From Bradyrhizobium sp. AZCC 1610 (GTDB lineage: Bacteria; Pseudomonadota; Alphaproteobacteria; Rhizobiales; Xanthobacteraceae): a DNA stretch of 64,000 nucleotides. Made by a program: the position numbers and the translations under genes. Every line of letters begins with the position of its first letter. Position 1 is the first letter of the stretch. The notes beneath the pieces were generated by a model. That model had not been told where the DNA came from. It made no database searches and saw nothing but the letters and a program-made list of their open reading frames with translations. Shown one piece after another: positions 34,914 to 43,535 of the stretch. Location of the stretch: positions 1,831,001 through 1,895,000 of the forward strand of contig NZ_JAZHRR010000001.1 of assembly GCF_036924515.1 (NCBI RefSeq). Direction: 5' to 3'.

Positions 34914-36512
34914 ATGCGAAAATTTTCACAAAAGTTCAAAACCGGCGCGTCGGTCGTCGCCGTGGTCGTCGTGCTGCTCGGCATTTATAGCTATCGCAAG
35001 CTTCAGGCGCTGGCTGCCGATCCCGCCGGCGAAAAGGATTGCGGGCCGGCGGTCGGCAGCGGGGAGCAGGCGAAGATCGATCTGGAGCGGATCAAGGCGA
35101 TTGCGCCGCTCAAGGATGTGAAATGGTCGCAGCTTGGCGGCAGCATCAATGATGCGAGCTGCCTCAACAAGACCGAAATCTACGGCGTGGTCGAGGTGCG
35201 CAGCGTCGAAGATGTCGCGAAGACGCTGGCGTTTGCGCGCGACAACAAGCTCTCGGTGACGACCGCCGGCGTGCGTCACAGCATGGGCGGGCACGCCTTC
35301 CGCAAGGGCGGCATCGTGCTCGACATGCGCGGCTTCAACAAGATCGTTCTCAACGAGAGCTCGCGATCGGTCACGGTGCAGCCGGGCGCGACCTGGCACG
35401 ATATCCAGAGCGTGCTGCATCCGCGCTTTGCAGTTCGCGCCATGCAGTCGACCGATATTTTCAGTGTCGGCGGCTCGATCTCGGTCAACGCCCACGGCAT
35501 GGACCATCAGGCCGGCGCGCTCGCCAAATCGATCAAGTCGATGAAGGTGATGCTGGCCGACGGCTCGTTGCAGACGGTATCGGGGACCGAGAACACGGAT
35601 CTATTCAACCTCGTGGTCGGCGGCTACGGCCTGTTCGGCGTCATCGTCGAGGCCGAGCTCGATATTGCCGATAATCTGGTCTACCAGACCGGGCGCCGCA
35701 TGATGGACTACAAGGAATTTCCGGCGTTGTTCGCCAATGAGATCGAGAAGGACGCCAATGTCGGCTTGATGTATGGCCACCTCTCGACCGCGCCAAGCTC
35801 GTTCCTGCGCGAATTGCTGCTCTACACCTACACCAGGGTGGACGGCACTGATTTCAAGCGCGAGCCGCTCGGCGAGGTCTCAGGCACCAAATTGCGGCGG
35901 CTCACCATCAACCTGTCCAAGCAGGGACCGCTGTTTCAGGAAATGAAATGGCTGTCGGAAAAGCACATCGAGCACCGGATGGAGACCTGCACGGTGACGC
36001 GCGCGCAGGCGATCGGATCGGCGGAGGCCTGTCTCGTCAACCGCAATGACCCGATGCACGATTCCGTGCCTTACTTGCGCAACGCGTTGCCCAACGATAC
36101 CGACATCCTGCACGAATATTTCATCCCGCGCGGCCAGTTCGTCTCGTTTGTCGACGGCATGCGCAAGGTGCTGACCGACAACAAGACCAATCTGTTGAAT
36201 GCGTCCGTGCGCGTCGTGCATCAGGAGAACAATTTCCTGACCTATTCGCCGGAGCCGGCGTTCTCGCTGGTGCTCTACATCAACCAGACCACCGATGAAG
36301 AGGGCAACCGTCGAATGAAGAAGGCGACGGAGGAATTGATCGACCTCACCATCGCGCACAAGGGTTGGTTTTTCCTGCCCTACCAGCTCTATTATTCGCG
36401 CGATCAGTTGCAGCGCTCGTATCCGCAGATCAACGATTTCTTCGCGGCAAAGCGGAAACATGATCCGAGCGAGCTATTCACGAATACGTTTTATCAGAAG
36501 TACGCGTCGTAA
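34914..36512 (+). CDS. Membrane-anchored FAD-binding oxidoreductase (FAD_binding_4)
   Basis: A 532-residue flavoprotein of the vanillyl-alcohol-oxidase/gulonolactone-oxidase superfamily. One N-terminal membrane helix (SVVAVVVVLLGIYSY), then the FAD domain with VRHSMGGHAFRKGGIVLDMR, VQPGATWHDIQ and DIFSVGGSISVNAHGMD, and a substrate domain ending in PSELFTNTFYQKY, which is the usual C-terminal signature. Start at ATG 34914. The sugar- or alcohol-oxidase activity would face the periplasm. The operon on the other strand is tail-to-tail with it. Substrate unknown. Confidence 0.87.
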   Translation: MRKFSQKFKTGASVVAVVVVLLGIYSYRKLQALAADPAGEKDCGPAVGSGEQAKIDLERIKAIAPLKDVKWSQLGGSINDASCLNKTEIYGVVEVRSVEDVAKTLAFARDNKLSVTTAGVRHSMGGHAFRKGGIVLDMRGFNKIVLNESSRSVTVQPGATWHDIQSVLHPRFAVRAMQSTDIFSVGGSISVNAHGMDHQAGALAKSIKSMKVMLADGSLQTVSGTENTDLFNLVVGGYGLFGVIVEAELDIADNLVYQTGRRMMDYKEFPALFANEIEKDANVGLMYGHLSTAPSSFLRELLLYTYTRVDGTDFKREPLGEVSGTKLRRLTINLSKQGPLFQEMKWLSEKHIEHRMETCTVTRAQAIGSAEACLVNRNDPMHDSVPYLRNALPNDTDILHEYFIPRGQFVSFVDGMRKVLTDNKTNLLNASVRVVHQENNFLTYSPEPAFSLVLYINQTTDEEGNRRMKKATEELIDLTIAHKGWFFLPYQLYYSRDQLQRSYPQINDFFAAKRKHDPSELFTNTFYQKYAS

Positions 36513-36517
36513 ACGCG

Positions 36518-36865
36518 TCAGAGCTGCGCGGTGGATCGCTTGGGCGGCAGGCCGCTGCAGCCGCCGGCTTGCTCTGCGTCCAGCACCAGCAGTGCGCCCG
36601 CGGCATAGAGGCGGGCGACAAAACCGGCATCGTCGGAACGCGCAATGGTGACGTAATCGTTCGACGCGAGGATGCGGCCATTAGCCCTGGCGATCGCGGC
36701 CAGCGCTTGTGATTGCGGACCGACAATGGCCATCGACTTGCCGGGGGCCGATCCAAAGGTCAACGCAACGACAACTGCAAGCCAGCCAAAGACGACGAAG
36801 GCGATTGCACCGGCGATGCGGCCCAGCGGCAACGCCAGATGCCGCTGACGCGCGTCAGTAGTCAT
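36518..36865 (-). CDS. Small membrane protein, last gene of a three-gene operon
   Basis: A 115-residue protein with one strong membrane helix (AIAFVVFGWLAVVVALTF) and a soluble C-terminal part (IVGPQSQALAAIARANG, then SDDAGFVARLYAAGALLVLD) that looks like a small alpha/beta domain. Start chosen at ATG 36865, which overlaps the stop of the gene before by 11 bases, implying coupled translation. No family recognised. The last residues (GGCSGLPPK) carry the only cysteine. Confidence 0.65.
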   Translation of the reverse strand: MTTDARQRHLALPLGRIAGAIAFVVFGWLAVVVALTFGSAPGKSMAIVGPQSQALAAIARANGRILASNDYVTIARSDDAGFVARLYAAGALLVLDAEQAGGCSGLPPKRSTAQL

Positions 36866-37955
36866 AGAAGTGCTCAATGCTTGCACCCCTGGCCTTGAGT
36901 TCGCGGTTGATGTCGACAAGCCGGTCGATCCTGGCTTTCAGGCCGGCCCTGCGAAACCCGGGCCGGGCATCCAGCTCCAGCGAAAACAATTCTGCCGTAC
37001 CTTTAATGTCCAGCTTGGCGGCATCCGGCGCAATCACCGTGATGAGGATGTCGTGATTGCCCGCGATTTCCGCAAGGCCGAATCCCTGATCCAGCAGGCC
37101 CTGCACGATCTCGGTGAAGGCCTTGTAGCGCGGCGCCTGCACCAGCTGCCATTGTGCGTTGAGCGCACGGATCGGCTTGATGCGCGGCTCCTTCGCCAGC
37201 ATCTGCGGTGGCAGCGTCGCGACCGCGAACATGATGTCGCGCGGCTCATTGTCACCACCGGCGTCGAGCGCCTTCTGGATCAGCGCGGCATAGCCGATCT
37301 TGACGAAATATTCCGCGCCGAGCGTGAAGTCGCGCTCCCAGCTGCGCAAGTTGCTCGGCGTCGGCGCTGAGATCGCCATCAGGCCGTCGAGCTTCTCGCG
37401 AAACGGATATTTGTACCAGGGGATCGTGTAGAGGAACGCAGCATAGTCCTGCAGCACGGCGCGGCCGAACTCGTCCTGCGGTGTGCGCTTCTCGCCCCTG
37501 ATCCATTCGAACACCCGCCCAACGGTGTTTTCATAAAGTCCCTTGATGGCGTATTCAGCGGAGTAGCTGATGCCGATCACGTAGATCATGGTCTTGACCT
37601 CGGTGAGCTGCTCGCCGGTTGCGGGCACCGCGCGGTTGATGGTGCAGAAGCTCTGCCAGAACCCGAAGATATGGCCGAGATAGTTGAAATGGCTTTCGCC
37701 GGAGCGATCGAGGAAGCGGCCGAAATCCTCGAACGAATAGACGATGTACCATTCGGGGAAGGTGAAGAAGGTGTTGTTCAGCTTGCGCCGGTAGCCCGGC
37801 TCGTCGATCGCGGGCAGGGTCACGGCCGGCGCATTGGCGACTGCAGCGCCGGAAGAGGGGCGGCAGGTCCCCTCGATATAGGCCAGCGGCACAAGCACCG
37901 ACAGTGCGATCAGGATCGCGACAACAGCCAGGATGCGCCGCAGCCACCTAAGCAT
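36855..37955 (-). CDS. Conserved protein of unknown function with N-terminal membrane anchor
   Basis: A 366-residue protein: one N-terminal helix (ILAVVAILIALSVLVPLAYI), then a mostly alpha-helical periplasmic part with aromatic-rich segments (NTFFTFPEWYIVYSFEDFGR, HFNYLGHIFGFWQSFCTINR) and a short alpha/beta C-terminus. Start at ATG 37955, where the ATG overlaps the stop codon of the upstream gene (CATGCTTAG). I recognise no domain, although the FTFPEWYIVYS segment looks like a family signature. Middle gene of a coupled operon. Confidence 0.65.
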   Translation of the reverse strand: MLRWLRRILAVVAILIALSVLVPLAYIEGTCRPSSGAAVANAPAVTLPAIDEPGYRRKLNNTFFTFPEWYIVYSFEDFGRFLDRSGESHFNYLGHIFGFWQSFCTINRAVPATGEQLTEVKTMIYVIGISYSAEYAIKGLYENTVGRVFEWIRGEKRTPQDEFGRAVLQDYAAFLYTIPWYKYPFREKLDGLMAISAPTPSNLRSWERDFTLGAEYFVKIGYAALIQKALDAGGDNEPRDIMFAVATLPPQMLAKEPRIKPIRALNAQWQLVQAPRYKAFTEIVQGLLDQGFGLAEIAGNHDILITVIAPDAAKLDIKGTAELFSLELDARPGFRRAGLKARIDRLVDINRELKARGASIEHFYDY

Positions 37956-38370
37956 GAGCGACGGACCGCGTCCGCGGTGCGAGCCCATAGCCGATCAGGA
38001 TCGCCACGCCGCCAAGGCCGAGATGCGGAGCGTTGGCGAAAAACCGCGTCGAGAGCGGCAGGTTGAGTGCGCCGTTGATCAGGATGCCGAAGTCGAGATA
38101 GCCGCTGCCGGTGAGCAGGCCGAGCACGCCGTCGGCGAAGTAGAACGCGCCGAACAATTGAAAGAACAATTCCGAGGCGCGGCGCGAGGTCATCGCCGCA
38201 ATTGCCGCCCATAGCGCCGAGACGAGATGCAGCCCGTCGGCGTACCAGGTGCGGCGAAACAGGCCGAAGATCATGTCATTGGCGTCGATGAAGGCCGGGA
38301 TGTAGCCGGTAAGGATCACGAAGCCGAGCAGGGCGGCATAGCCCCAGGCGCACAATCTGATGATGTCCAT
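37948..38370 (-). CDS. Four-helix membrane protein, first gene of the operon
   Basis: A 140-residue integral membrane protein with four predicted helices (LCAWGYAALLGFVILTGYI, GLHLVSALWAAIAAM, LFFQLFGAFYFADGVLGLL, GLGGVAILIGYGLA). It resembles DUF4383-like small membrane proteins, but I am not certain. Start ATG 38370. It overlaps the next gene by 8 bases, so all three genes of this operon are translationally coupled. Confidence 0.65.
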   Translation of the reverse strand: MDIIRLCAWGYAALLGFVILTGYIPAFIDANDMIFGLFRRTWYADGLHLVSALWAAIAAMTSRRASELFFQLFGAFYFADGVLGLLTGSGYLDFGILINGALNLPLSTRFFANAPHLGLGGVAILIGYGLAPRTRSVAHA

Positions 38371-38418
38371 GATGTCTCCGGCCGGTGATCGGTAGGACTT
38401 GTCGAATCTCTGCTCAGT

Positions 38419-39402
38419 CTAGAATTTTCCAAGCGTCTTGAGCAGGGCATCGTTGAACATGCCGGGGTCCTCGATTTGCGGAATGTGACCGAGCCCCGGC
38501 AGCAATGTCAGGTCCGTATCAGGCGGCAGCAGCGTTCGGAGATCGAGAGCTTGCTCAACCGGGGTGATCGTATCCTTGTCGCCCCACAGGATCGCGACGG
38601 GGACTTCCAGCTTCGCATAGGCATTGCGGTCCGCGCTCGCGGCATCGGTGTCGGCGCCGAGGAAATAATACAGCCAGCCGGCGATATCGCGCGTGCTGTC
38701 GCGCTGCGCCAGCGGCCTTTGCAGGATCGCAACATATTCCGGCAGCGCGCGCTCCTTCTTCGCGATCAGCGATTTGAGCAGCATTTGCGTCGCCACGGGA
38801 TTGGTGATGGTCAGCGACACCAGGACTTCACGAATCCATTGCGGCTGGATCACCCAGGGCGCGGCTGACGGCGCAACCGTCAATCCGAGTGCCGCATCGA
38901 CCAACACCAATGCGCGCGCCCGATCCGGATATCGCATCGCGAGTTCGGTCGCAGCACCAGCGCCGAAGGAGTGACCGACGATGATGGCGGGCTCAGCTTT
39001 CAGTGCATCAAGCACATCGTGGATCCGGGCGGCCTGGTCCTGCCGCGTATAACTGCCAGGACGGTCCGAAAATCCAAACGGCGGGAGATCGAGAGCGATC
39101 ACATGAAAGCCGGCCGCGGCCAGCACGTCGCTGGTATGCCGCCATAGCTCGCTCCACGCCGCCGTGCCGTGAAACAGCACCACGGGAATGCCATCCTCCG
39201 GACCCTTCTCCTGCACGAACACGCGGCCTGAACGCGTCGGCACCAGGTGGCCGGTCCGTGGCGCCAGTTGGGCGCGCGCCCCGGTTTCGCGTATCGACGC
39301 CGCGAGGCGGAATGAGGTGACCACAAGGATTGCGGACAGGAGCAGGACCAACAAGCCGTTGGCCGACCAGCGCAGGATGTTTGAAACCACGAGGCCTCGC
39401 AA
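38419..39402 (-). CDS. Alpha/beta hydrolase with N-terminal membrane anchor
   Basis: A 327-residue alpha/beta hydrolase. N-terminal helix (GLLVLLLSAILVVTSFRLA), oxyanion segment LFHGTAAWSELW, nucleophile elbow GHSFGAG (about residues 141-147), catalytic acid in ILWGDKDTITP and histidine in GLGHIPQIEDP. The whole triad is present, so it should be active as an esterase, lipase or C-C hydrolase. Start ATG 39402; no better internal start. It stands alone between the membrane operon and tolC. Substrate unknown. Confidence 0.87.
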   Translation of the reverse strand: MRGLVVSNILRWSANGLLVLLLSAILVVTSFRLAASIRETGARAQLAPRTGHLVPTRSGRVFVQEKGPEDGIPVVLFHGTAAWSELWRHTSDVLAAAGFHVIALDLPPFGFSDRPGSYTRQDQAARIHDVLDALKAEPAIIVGHSFGAGAATELAMRYPDRARALVLVDAALGLTVAPSAAPWVIQPQWIREVLVSLTITNPVATQMLLKSLIAKKERALPEYVAILQRPLAQRDSTRDIAGWLYYFLGADTDAASADRNAYAKLEVPVAILWGDKDTITPVEQALDLRTLLPPDTDLTLLPGLGHIPQIEDPGMFNDALLKTLGKF

Positions 39403-39520
39403 AATCGATCAAACAAATGGGTGACGGAAGCGGACCCGGGTTTTAGGCGAACGCAAATGGCTGGCGACTGAAAATACCCGACATGATCAGCGTCCGGTTA
39501 ATACCGGAAGAAAATGCAAC

Positions 39521-40936
39521 CTACTGCCCCGACGGCGTCCGCAGGCCGTGCCAGGCATCGCGCACCTGATGGTAATGCACTTCCGGCAGGTAGTCCGGCG
39601 TTTTGAGATTGAGCGTCTTGACGTCGAGCCGGCCGATCGCGCTGAGCAAGGTGTAGGAGGCGATCACGCGGTCGCGCTGCGCGCCGATCAGCCGGGCCTT
39701 CGCCAGGATCAGATCCTGCTGCGCGTTCAGCACGTCGACAGTGGTGCGCTGGCCGCCGGCTGCTTCCCGCTGCACGCCCTCCAGCGCGACGGTGGCGGCG
39801 CGGACCTCGGCTTCGGATGCGGTCACCGCGATCTTGGCGCCTTCATTGGCGACCCAGGCGCCGACCGCAGCGGTGCGGGCCTGATTGCGGACCTGGTCCA
39901 GCACCTGCCGGCTTTGGGTTGCGATTTCCTTGGCTTGCCGGGTCTGTGACGCCGCCATACCGCCGTCATAGATCGGCTGCGTGAGCTGGGTCGTTACTGA
40001 AGCCTGATCGGTCCCCAAGGTGCCGAGCGTGGGGTCCGACTGCTTGCTGCGGCTGGCGCTGCCTTGCAGTGTGATCGTCGGCATCAGGCTGCTCTCGGCG
40101 ACGCGGATCGAGGTCGATGCCACGTCGAAATCAAAGCTTGCCGCCATCACCGCTGGGTGCTCCCGGAAGGCGAAGCTGGTGGCATCGTCGCGGCTGCGCG
40201 GCAGCAGGCGATCCATGGCCTCGGCAGGGCGGAGCACGGTGGGCGCGTTGCCGATAACCTGAAGATAGGTCGCCTGGCTGACGGCCAGATTGACCTCAGC
40301 GGCATTCAAATCGGCGCGACCACGGCTCAGACGTGCCTCGGCCTGCGCGGCATCGGTGGGCGTGACGTCGCCGGCATTCAGGCGCTTCTGGGTAATGCTG
40401 AGCGTTTCCTGCAGGAACGCCACATTGGCGCGCTGGGCTTCGACCAGCGATTGGTTGGCGAGAACGTTTGTATAGACCGTGACCGCATCCAGCAGCACGC
40501 CCTGACCGACGTTGCGCAGCGCCTCGCGACCGGCCTGAACCTGCAGTTCCGCCACGCGCACGCTGTTGGCGGTCTTGAAACCGTTGAACAGCGTCTGGGA
40601 CACGGTCACGCCGATGGTCCAGGGCTTCAGGTTCGCCGATTGGATGGTGTTGTCGGGCAGCAGGTTGCGCACCGCCTGAAAGCCGGCGGAGAGCGTAGCA
40701 ACGATCTGCGGCCGATATCCCGAAAGCGCCTGCGGCACGTTCTCGTCGGTGGCGCGCTGGCGCGCCCGCTCGGCATTGAGCGCGGGATTGGTCTGGTAGG
40801 CCTTGGCCAGCGCCTCGGGGAGCGATTCGCCATGCGCAGCCGGCGCCGCAAACGCTAGGCTAGCCGCAGCAAGGCAAATGCCCGATCGAAGCAACCGTCT
40901 TTCGACGTGGCCAACCCTTGCGGCACGCTTAGCCAT
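39521..40936 (-). CDS. tolC: TolC family outer-membrane channel protein
   Basis: A 471-residue TolC/OprM-family protein, the outer-membrane duct for type I secretion or RND/MFS efflux. Signal peptide in the first 35 residues, then ESLPEALAKAYQTNPALNAERAR, two repeated coiled-coil halves (each with an L-N-A-E-V-N-L type helix), and the family motif VTTQLTQPIYDGG. Length is normal. Start ATG 40936. No inner-membrane or adaptor partner lies beside it, so it probably serves systems encoded elsewhere. The 348-base upstream gap to 41284 shows no gene. Confidence 0.9.
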   Translation of the reverse strand: MAKRAARVGHVERRLLRSGICLAAASLAFAAPAAHGESLPEALAKAYQTNPALNAERARQRATDENVPQALSGYRPQIVATLSAGFQAVRNLLPDNTIQSANLKPWTIGVTVSQTLFNGFKTANSVRVAELQVQAGREALRNVGQGVLLDAVTVYTNVLANQSLVEAQRANVAFLQETLSITQKRLNAGDVTPTDAAQAEARLSRGRADLNAAEVNLAVSQATYLQVIGNAPTVLRPAEAMDRLLPRSRDDATSFAFREHPAVMAASFDFDVASTSIRVAESSLMPTITLQGSASRSKQSDPTLGTLGTDQASVTTQLTQPIYDGGMAASQTRQAKEIATQSRQVLDQVRNQARTAAVGAWVANEGAKIAVTASEAEVRAATVALEGVQREAAGGQRTTVDVLNAQQDLILAKARLIGAQRDRVIASYTLLSAIGRLDVKTLNLKTPDYLPEVHYHQVRDAWHGLRTPSGQ

Positions 40937-41284
40937 TTGACCCCGTAGTCAACACAAGAACGTGATAACCCTGCTTCGAGCTATCCCGCTCTATCTGTTT
41001 GTTTGGGCATGATCTTCGGAGAATGCCGGTCGCCCGTCATTCCGGATCATGCATTGCTTGTCTGCGCCCCCGCCGACAGCCTCGGCTCCCTCTACCTGTT
41101 TAGGGGGCGTCGCCGCCACAGGCAAACTGCCGCGCGACATCAGTACATCAATTCAGTGAAATCGGCGCTTGGCTGTTGCCGGTTCGTCACAGACGAAGTC
41201 CGGCGGGAGATGCGCTATAGCTTCGGCGGCTGGCGTCCGGTTCAGGGCGGTTGGCTTCGCAGCTACGCCCTGGGTCCGCTATTG

Positions 41285-43132
41285 ATGCCAAAGCTGTTTT
41301 CCGATCCCGAAGCGATCGCGGAGGATATCATCCGCGATGTCGGAACCAACCTCGTGGTCGGCTTGCCGCTCGGGCTCGGCAAGGCCAACCATGTCGTCAA
41401 CGTGCTATACGCACGCGCCGCCGCCGACCGTTCGATCAAGCTGACGTTATTTTCGGCACTGACGCTGGAAAAGCCACGGCCTTCGAGCCTGCTCGAACAA
41501 CGTTTCATCAGCCCCGTGATCGATCGCCTGTTTGGTGATTATCCCGACCTGACCTATGCGAATGCACTGCATGCCGGAGAACTGCCGCCCAACGTCAAGG
41601 TGATCGAGTTTTTCTTCCTGGCCGGCAAATGGCTGCAGGTGCCGTTCGCGCAGCAGCATTACATCTCCGCAAACTATACCCATGCTGCATCGTATTTGCT
41701 GGCGCGCGGGCTCAATGTCGTCACGCCATTGGTGGCCAAGCGCGTAGTCGATGGCGTGACCCGTTACAGTCTGAGCTGCAACACCGACACAGCGCTTGAT
41801 CTGCTGCGTGCCCGCGCCGAGGGGCGCGCATCGTTCAAAGTGTTCGCACAAGTCAATTCAGAACTGCCGTTCATGCCGGGTGCGGGCGATCTGCCGGGGA
41901 ACGAATTTTCCGCCGTGCTCGATAGCCCCGCGACGGATTTCCCGCTGTTCGCCCCGCCGGCCGAGCCAGTCAGCGACACCAAATACGCGATCGGGCTTCA
42001 CGCCGCAGGCCTCGTACCTGATGGCGGCACGCTGCAGATCGGCATCGGGCAAGTCGGCGATGCGCTGGCGCAGGGGCTGATCGTCCGTCATCGGGACAGT
42101 GCGCAGTTCCGCGCCATCATGAAGCGGCTCGCGCCCGGCGTGGAGCCAGTGGAGAGCGCGCCGTTCGCGAAGGGGCTGTATGGGGTCAGCGAAATGCTGA
42201 TCGAGGCGTTTCTCAGCCTGATCGAGGCCGATATTCTCAAGCGCGAGGTCGACGGCGTCGTGCTGCACGGCGCATTTTTCCTCGGGCCGAAATCGTTCTA
42301 TCGCGCGTTGCGCGAGATGCCGCCCGAGCAACTCGCGCGCATCCAGATGATGCCGGTATCGTTCACCAACGAGCTCTATGGCGACGAGGATGCCAAGCGC
42401 CGCGCGCGCATCGATGCCCGCTTCGTCAACAACGCGATGATGGCGACGCTGATGGGGGCGGCGGTCTCCGACGGCCTCGACGATGGCCAGGTCGTCAGCG
42501 GCGTCGGAGGCCAGTACAACTTCGTCGCGCAGGCGTTCGCGCTTCAAGGCGCACGCTCGGTCCTCACGCTGGAAGCGACGCGGCAGGCGGGCAGGAAGAC
42601 GCACTCCAACATCCGCTGGAACTACGGTCACGAGACCATCCCGCGGCATCTGCGCGACGTCTTTGTTACCGAATACGGTGTTGCCGATGTCAGGGGCAAA
42701 TCGGACGCCGAGACCATTGCGGCGATGCTCGCGGTCACGGATTCCCGTTTCCAGGACGAGCTTACGAAGATCGCCAAGGACGCCGGCAAGCTGCCGAAGG
42801 CATTTGAAATTCCGCGCGCGCATCGCGAGAATTTTCCGGAACGGGTGGCGGAGGCTTTGAAGCCCGCGCGCGAGACCGGGCTGCTGCCGTCGTTTCCGTT
42901 CGGCAGCGACTTTACCGAGATCGAGCAGCGGCTGATCCCGGCGCTGCAGTTGCTGCGGGAAGCGCAGCGGACGCCGCTGCTTCTGCCCGGATTGCTGTGG
43001 CAGGGGATGACGCAGCCGCCGGATGCCGCTGGCCTCGAATGCCTGGCGCGGCTGGGCCTCGATCGTCCGACGACGTTTGCGGAGCGTGGTTATCGCGCGC
43101 TGGTCAATGCGGCGCTGCAGAGGGCGAAGTAG
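41285..43132 (+). CDS. Acetyl-CoA hydrolase/transferase family protein
   Basis: A 615-residue member of the family of acetyl-CoA hydrolases, succinyl-CoA:acetate CoA-transferases and 4-hydroxybutyrate CoA-transferases. Segments: GTNLVVGLPLGLGKANHVVN, YISANYTHAASYLLARGLN, GIGQVGDALAQGL (CoA binding), GVGGQYNFVAQAFAL and VFVTEYGVADVRGKSDAE near the C-terminus, the last being the hallmark of the AcetylCoA_hyd_C domain. Start chosen at ATG 41285 (MPKLFSDPEAIAEDI); the frame opens at 41003, but the added 94 residues look non-coding. Substrate unknown. Confidence 0.87.
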   Translation: MPKLFSDPEAIAEDIIRDVGTNLVVGLPLGLGKANHVVNVLYARAAADRSIKLTLFSALTLEKPRPSSLLEQRFISPVIDRLFGDYPDLTYANALHAGELPPNVKVIEFFFLAGKWLQVPFAQQHYISANYTHAASYLLARGLNVVTPLVAKRVVDGVTRYSLSCNTDTALDLLRARAEGRASFKVFAQVNSELPFMPGAGDLPGNEFSAVLDSPATDFPLFAPPAEPVSDTKYAIGLHAAGLVPDGGTLQIGIGQVGDALAQGLIVRHRDSAQFRAIMKRLAPGVEPVESAPFAKGLYGVSEMLIEAFLSLIEADILKREVDGVVLHGAFFLGPKSFYRALREMPPEQLARIQMMPVSFTNELYGDEDAKRRARIDARFVNNAMMATLMGAAVSDGLDDGQVVSGVGGQYNFVAQAFALQGARSVLTLEATRQAGRKTHSNIRWNYGHETIPRHLRDVFVTEYGVADVRGKSDAETIAAMLAVTDSRFQDELTKIAKDAGKLPKAFEIPRAHRENFPERVAEALKPARETGLLPSFPFGSDFTEIEQRLIPALQLLREAQRTPLLLPGLLWQGMTQPPDAAGLECLARLGLDRPTTFAERGYRALVNAALQRAK

Positions 43133-43141
43133 CACCGGCGC

Positions 43142-43324
43142 CGTAGGGTAGGCAAAGCGAAGCGTGCCCACCATCGGAGTAGTCAAACCCTCATGGTGAG
43201 GAGCGCGTAGCGCGTCTCGAACCATGTGGCCCCGCTAATGCCATTCATCCTTCGAGACGCCGCTGCGCGGCTCCTCAGGATGAGGTCTCACACATTGCAG
43301 GTGGGCACGCGCCTTTGCCCACCC
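43142..43324. repeat. Palindromic dispersed repeat, family B, interrupted
   Basis: Left arm CGTAGGGTAGGCAAAGCGA...GTGCCCACCATC (43142-43175) and right arm GGTGGGCACGCGCCTTTGCC (from 43300) of one family B element. They are separated by about 120 bases that hold another palindromic element (43189-43285), so one repeat appears to have entered the loop of another. Confidence 0.75.
43189..43285. repeat. Palindromic dispersed repeat, family C, nested in family B
   Basis: CCTCATGGTGAGGAGCGCG...GCGTCTCGAACCATG and CATCCTTCGAGACGC...GGCTCCTCAGGATGAGG form an inverted pair. Only copy seen in the window. Confidence 0.75.
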
Positions 43325-43369
43325 TTGTATTAGCGCACCAGATTATACTTGCGTCGTTCCGTGAGGAAT

Positions 43370-43401
43370 GGCCCAGCCTGGGTGGCCACCCGGGCTGGGC
43401 C
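43370..43401 (+). ncRNA. Hairpin in the IS110 left end, possible bridge RNA region
   Basis: Arms GGCCCAGCCTGGG and CCCGGGCTGGGCC (one mismatch) around TGGCCA. In IS110-group elements the non-coding sequence before the transposase encodes a structured bridge RNA that pairs with target and donor DNA. The region 43370-43535 has the right place and size, but no covariation evidence is available. Confidence 0.35.
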
Positions 43402-43535
43402 GCCGATCGATCGGATCGATGCCCACCGAAGCCTTGAGGGCTGTCTGTCGTAGCAAGATCGCGGTCGGCACTTCATCGGGACCCGGATGGTTGAACGAAC
43501 TTTAGGTTCGCATTCACAAGGGAGGGTCGACGAAG

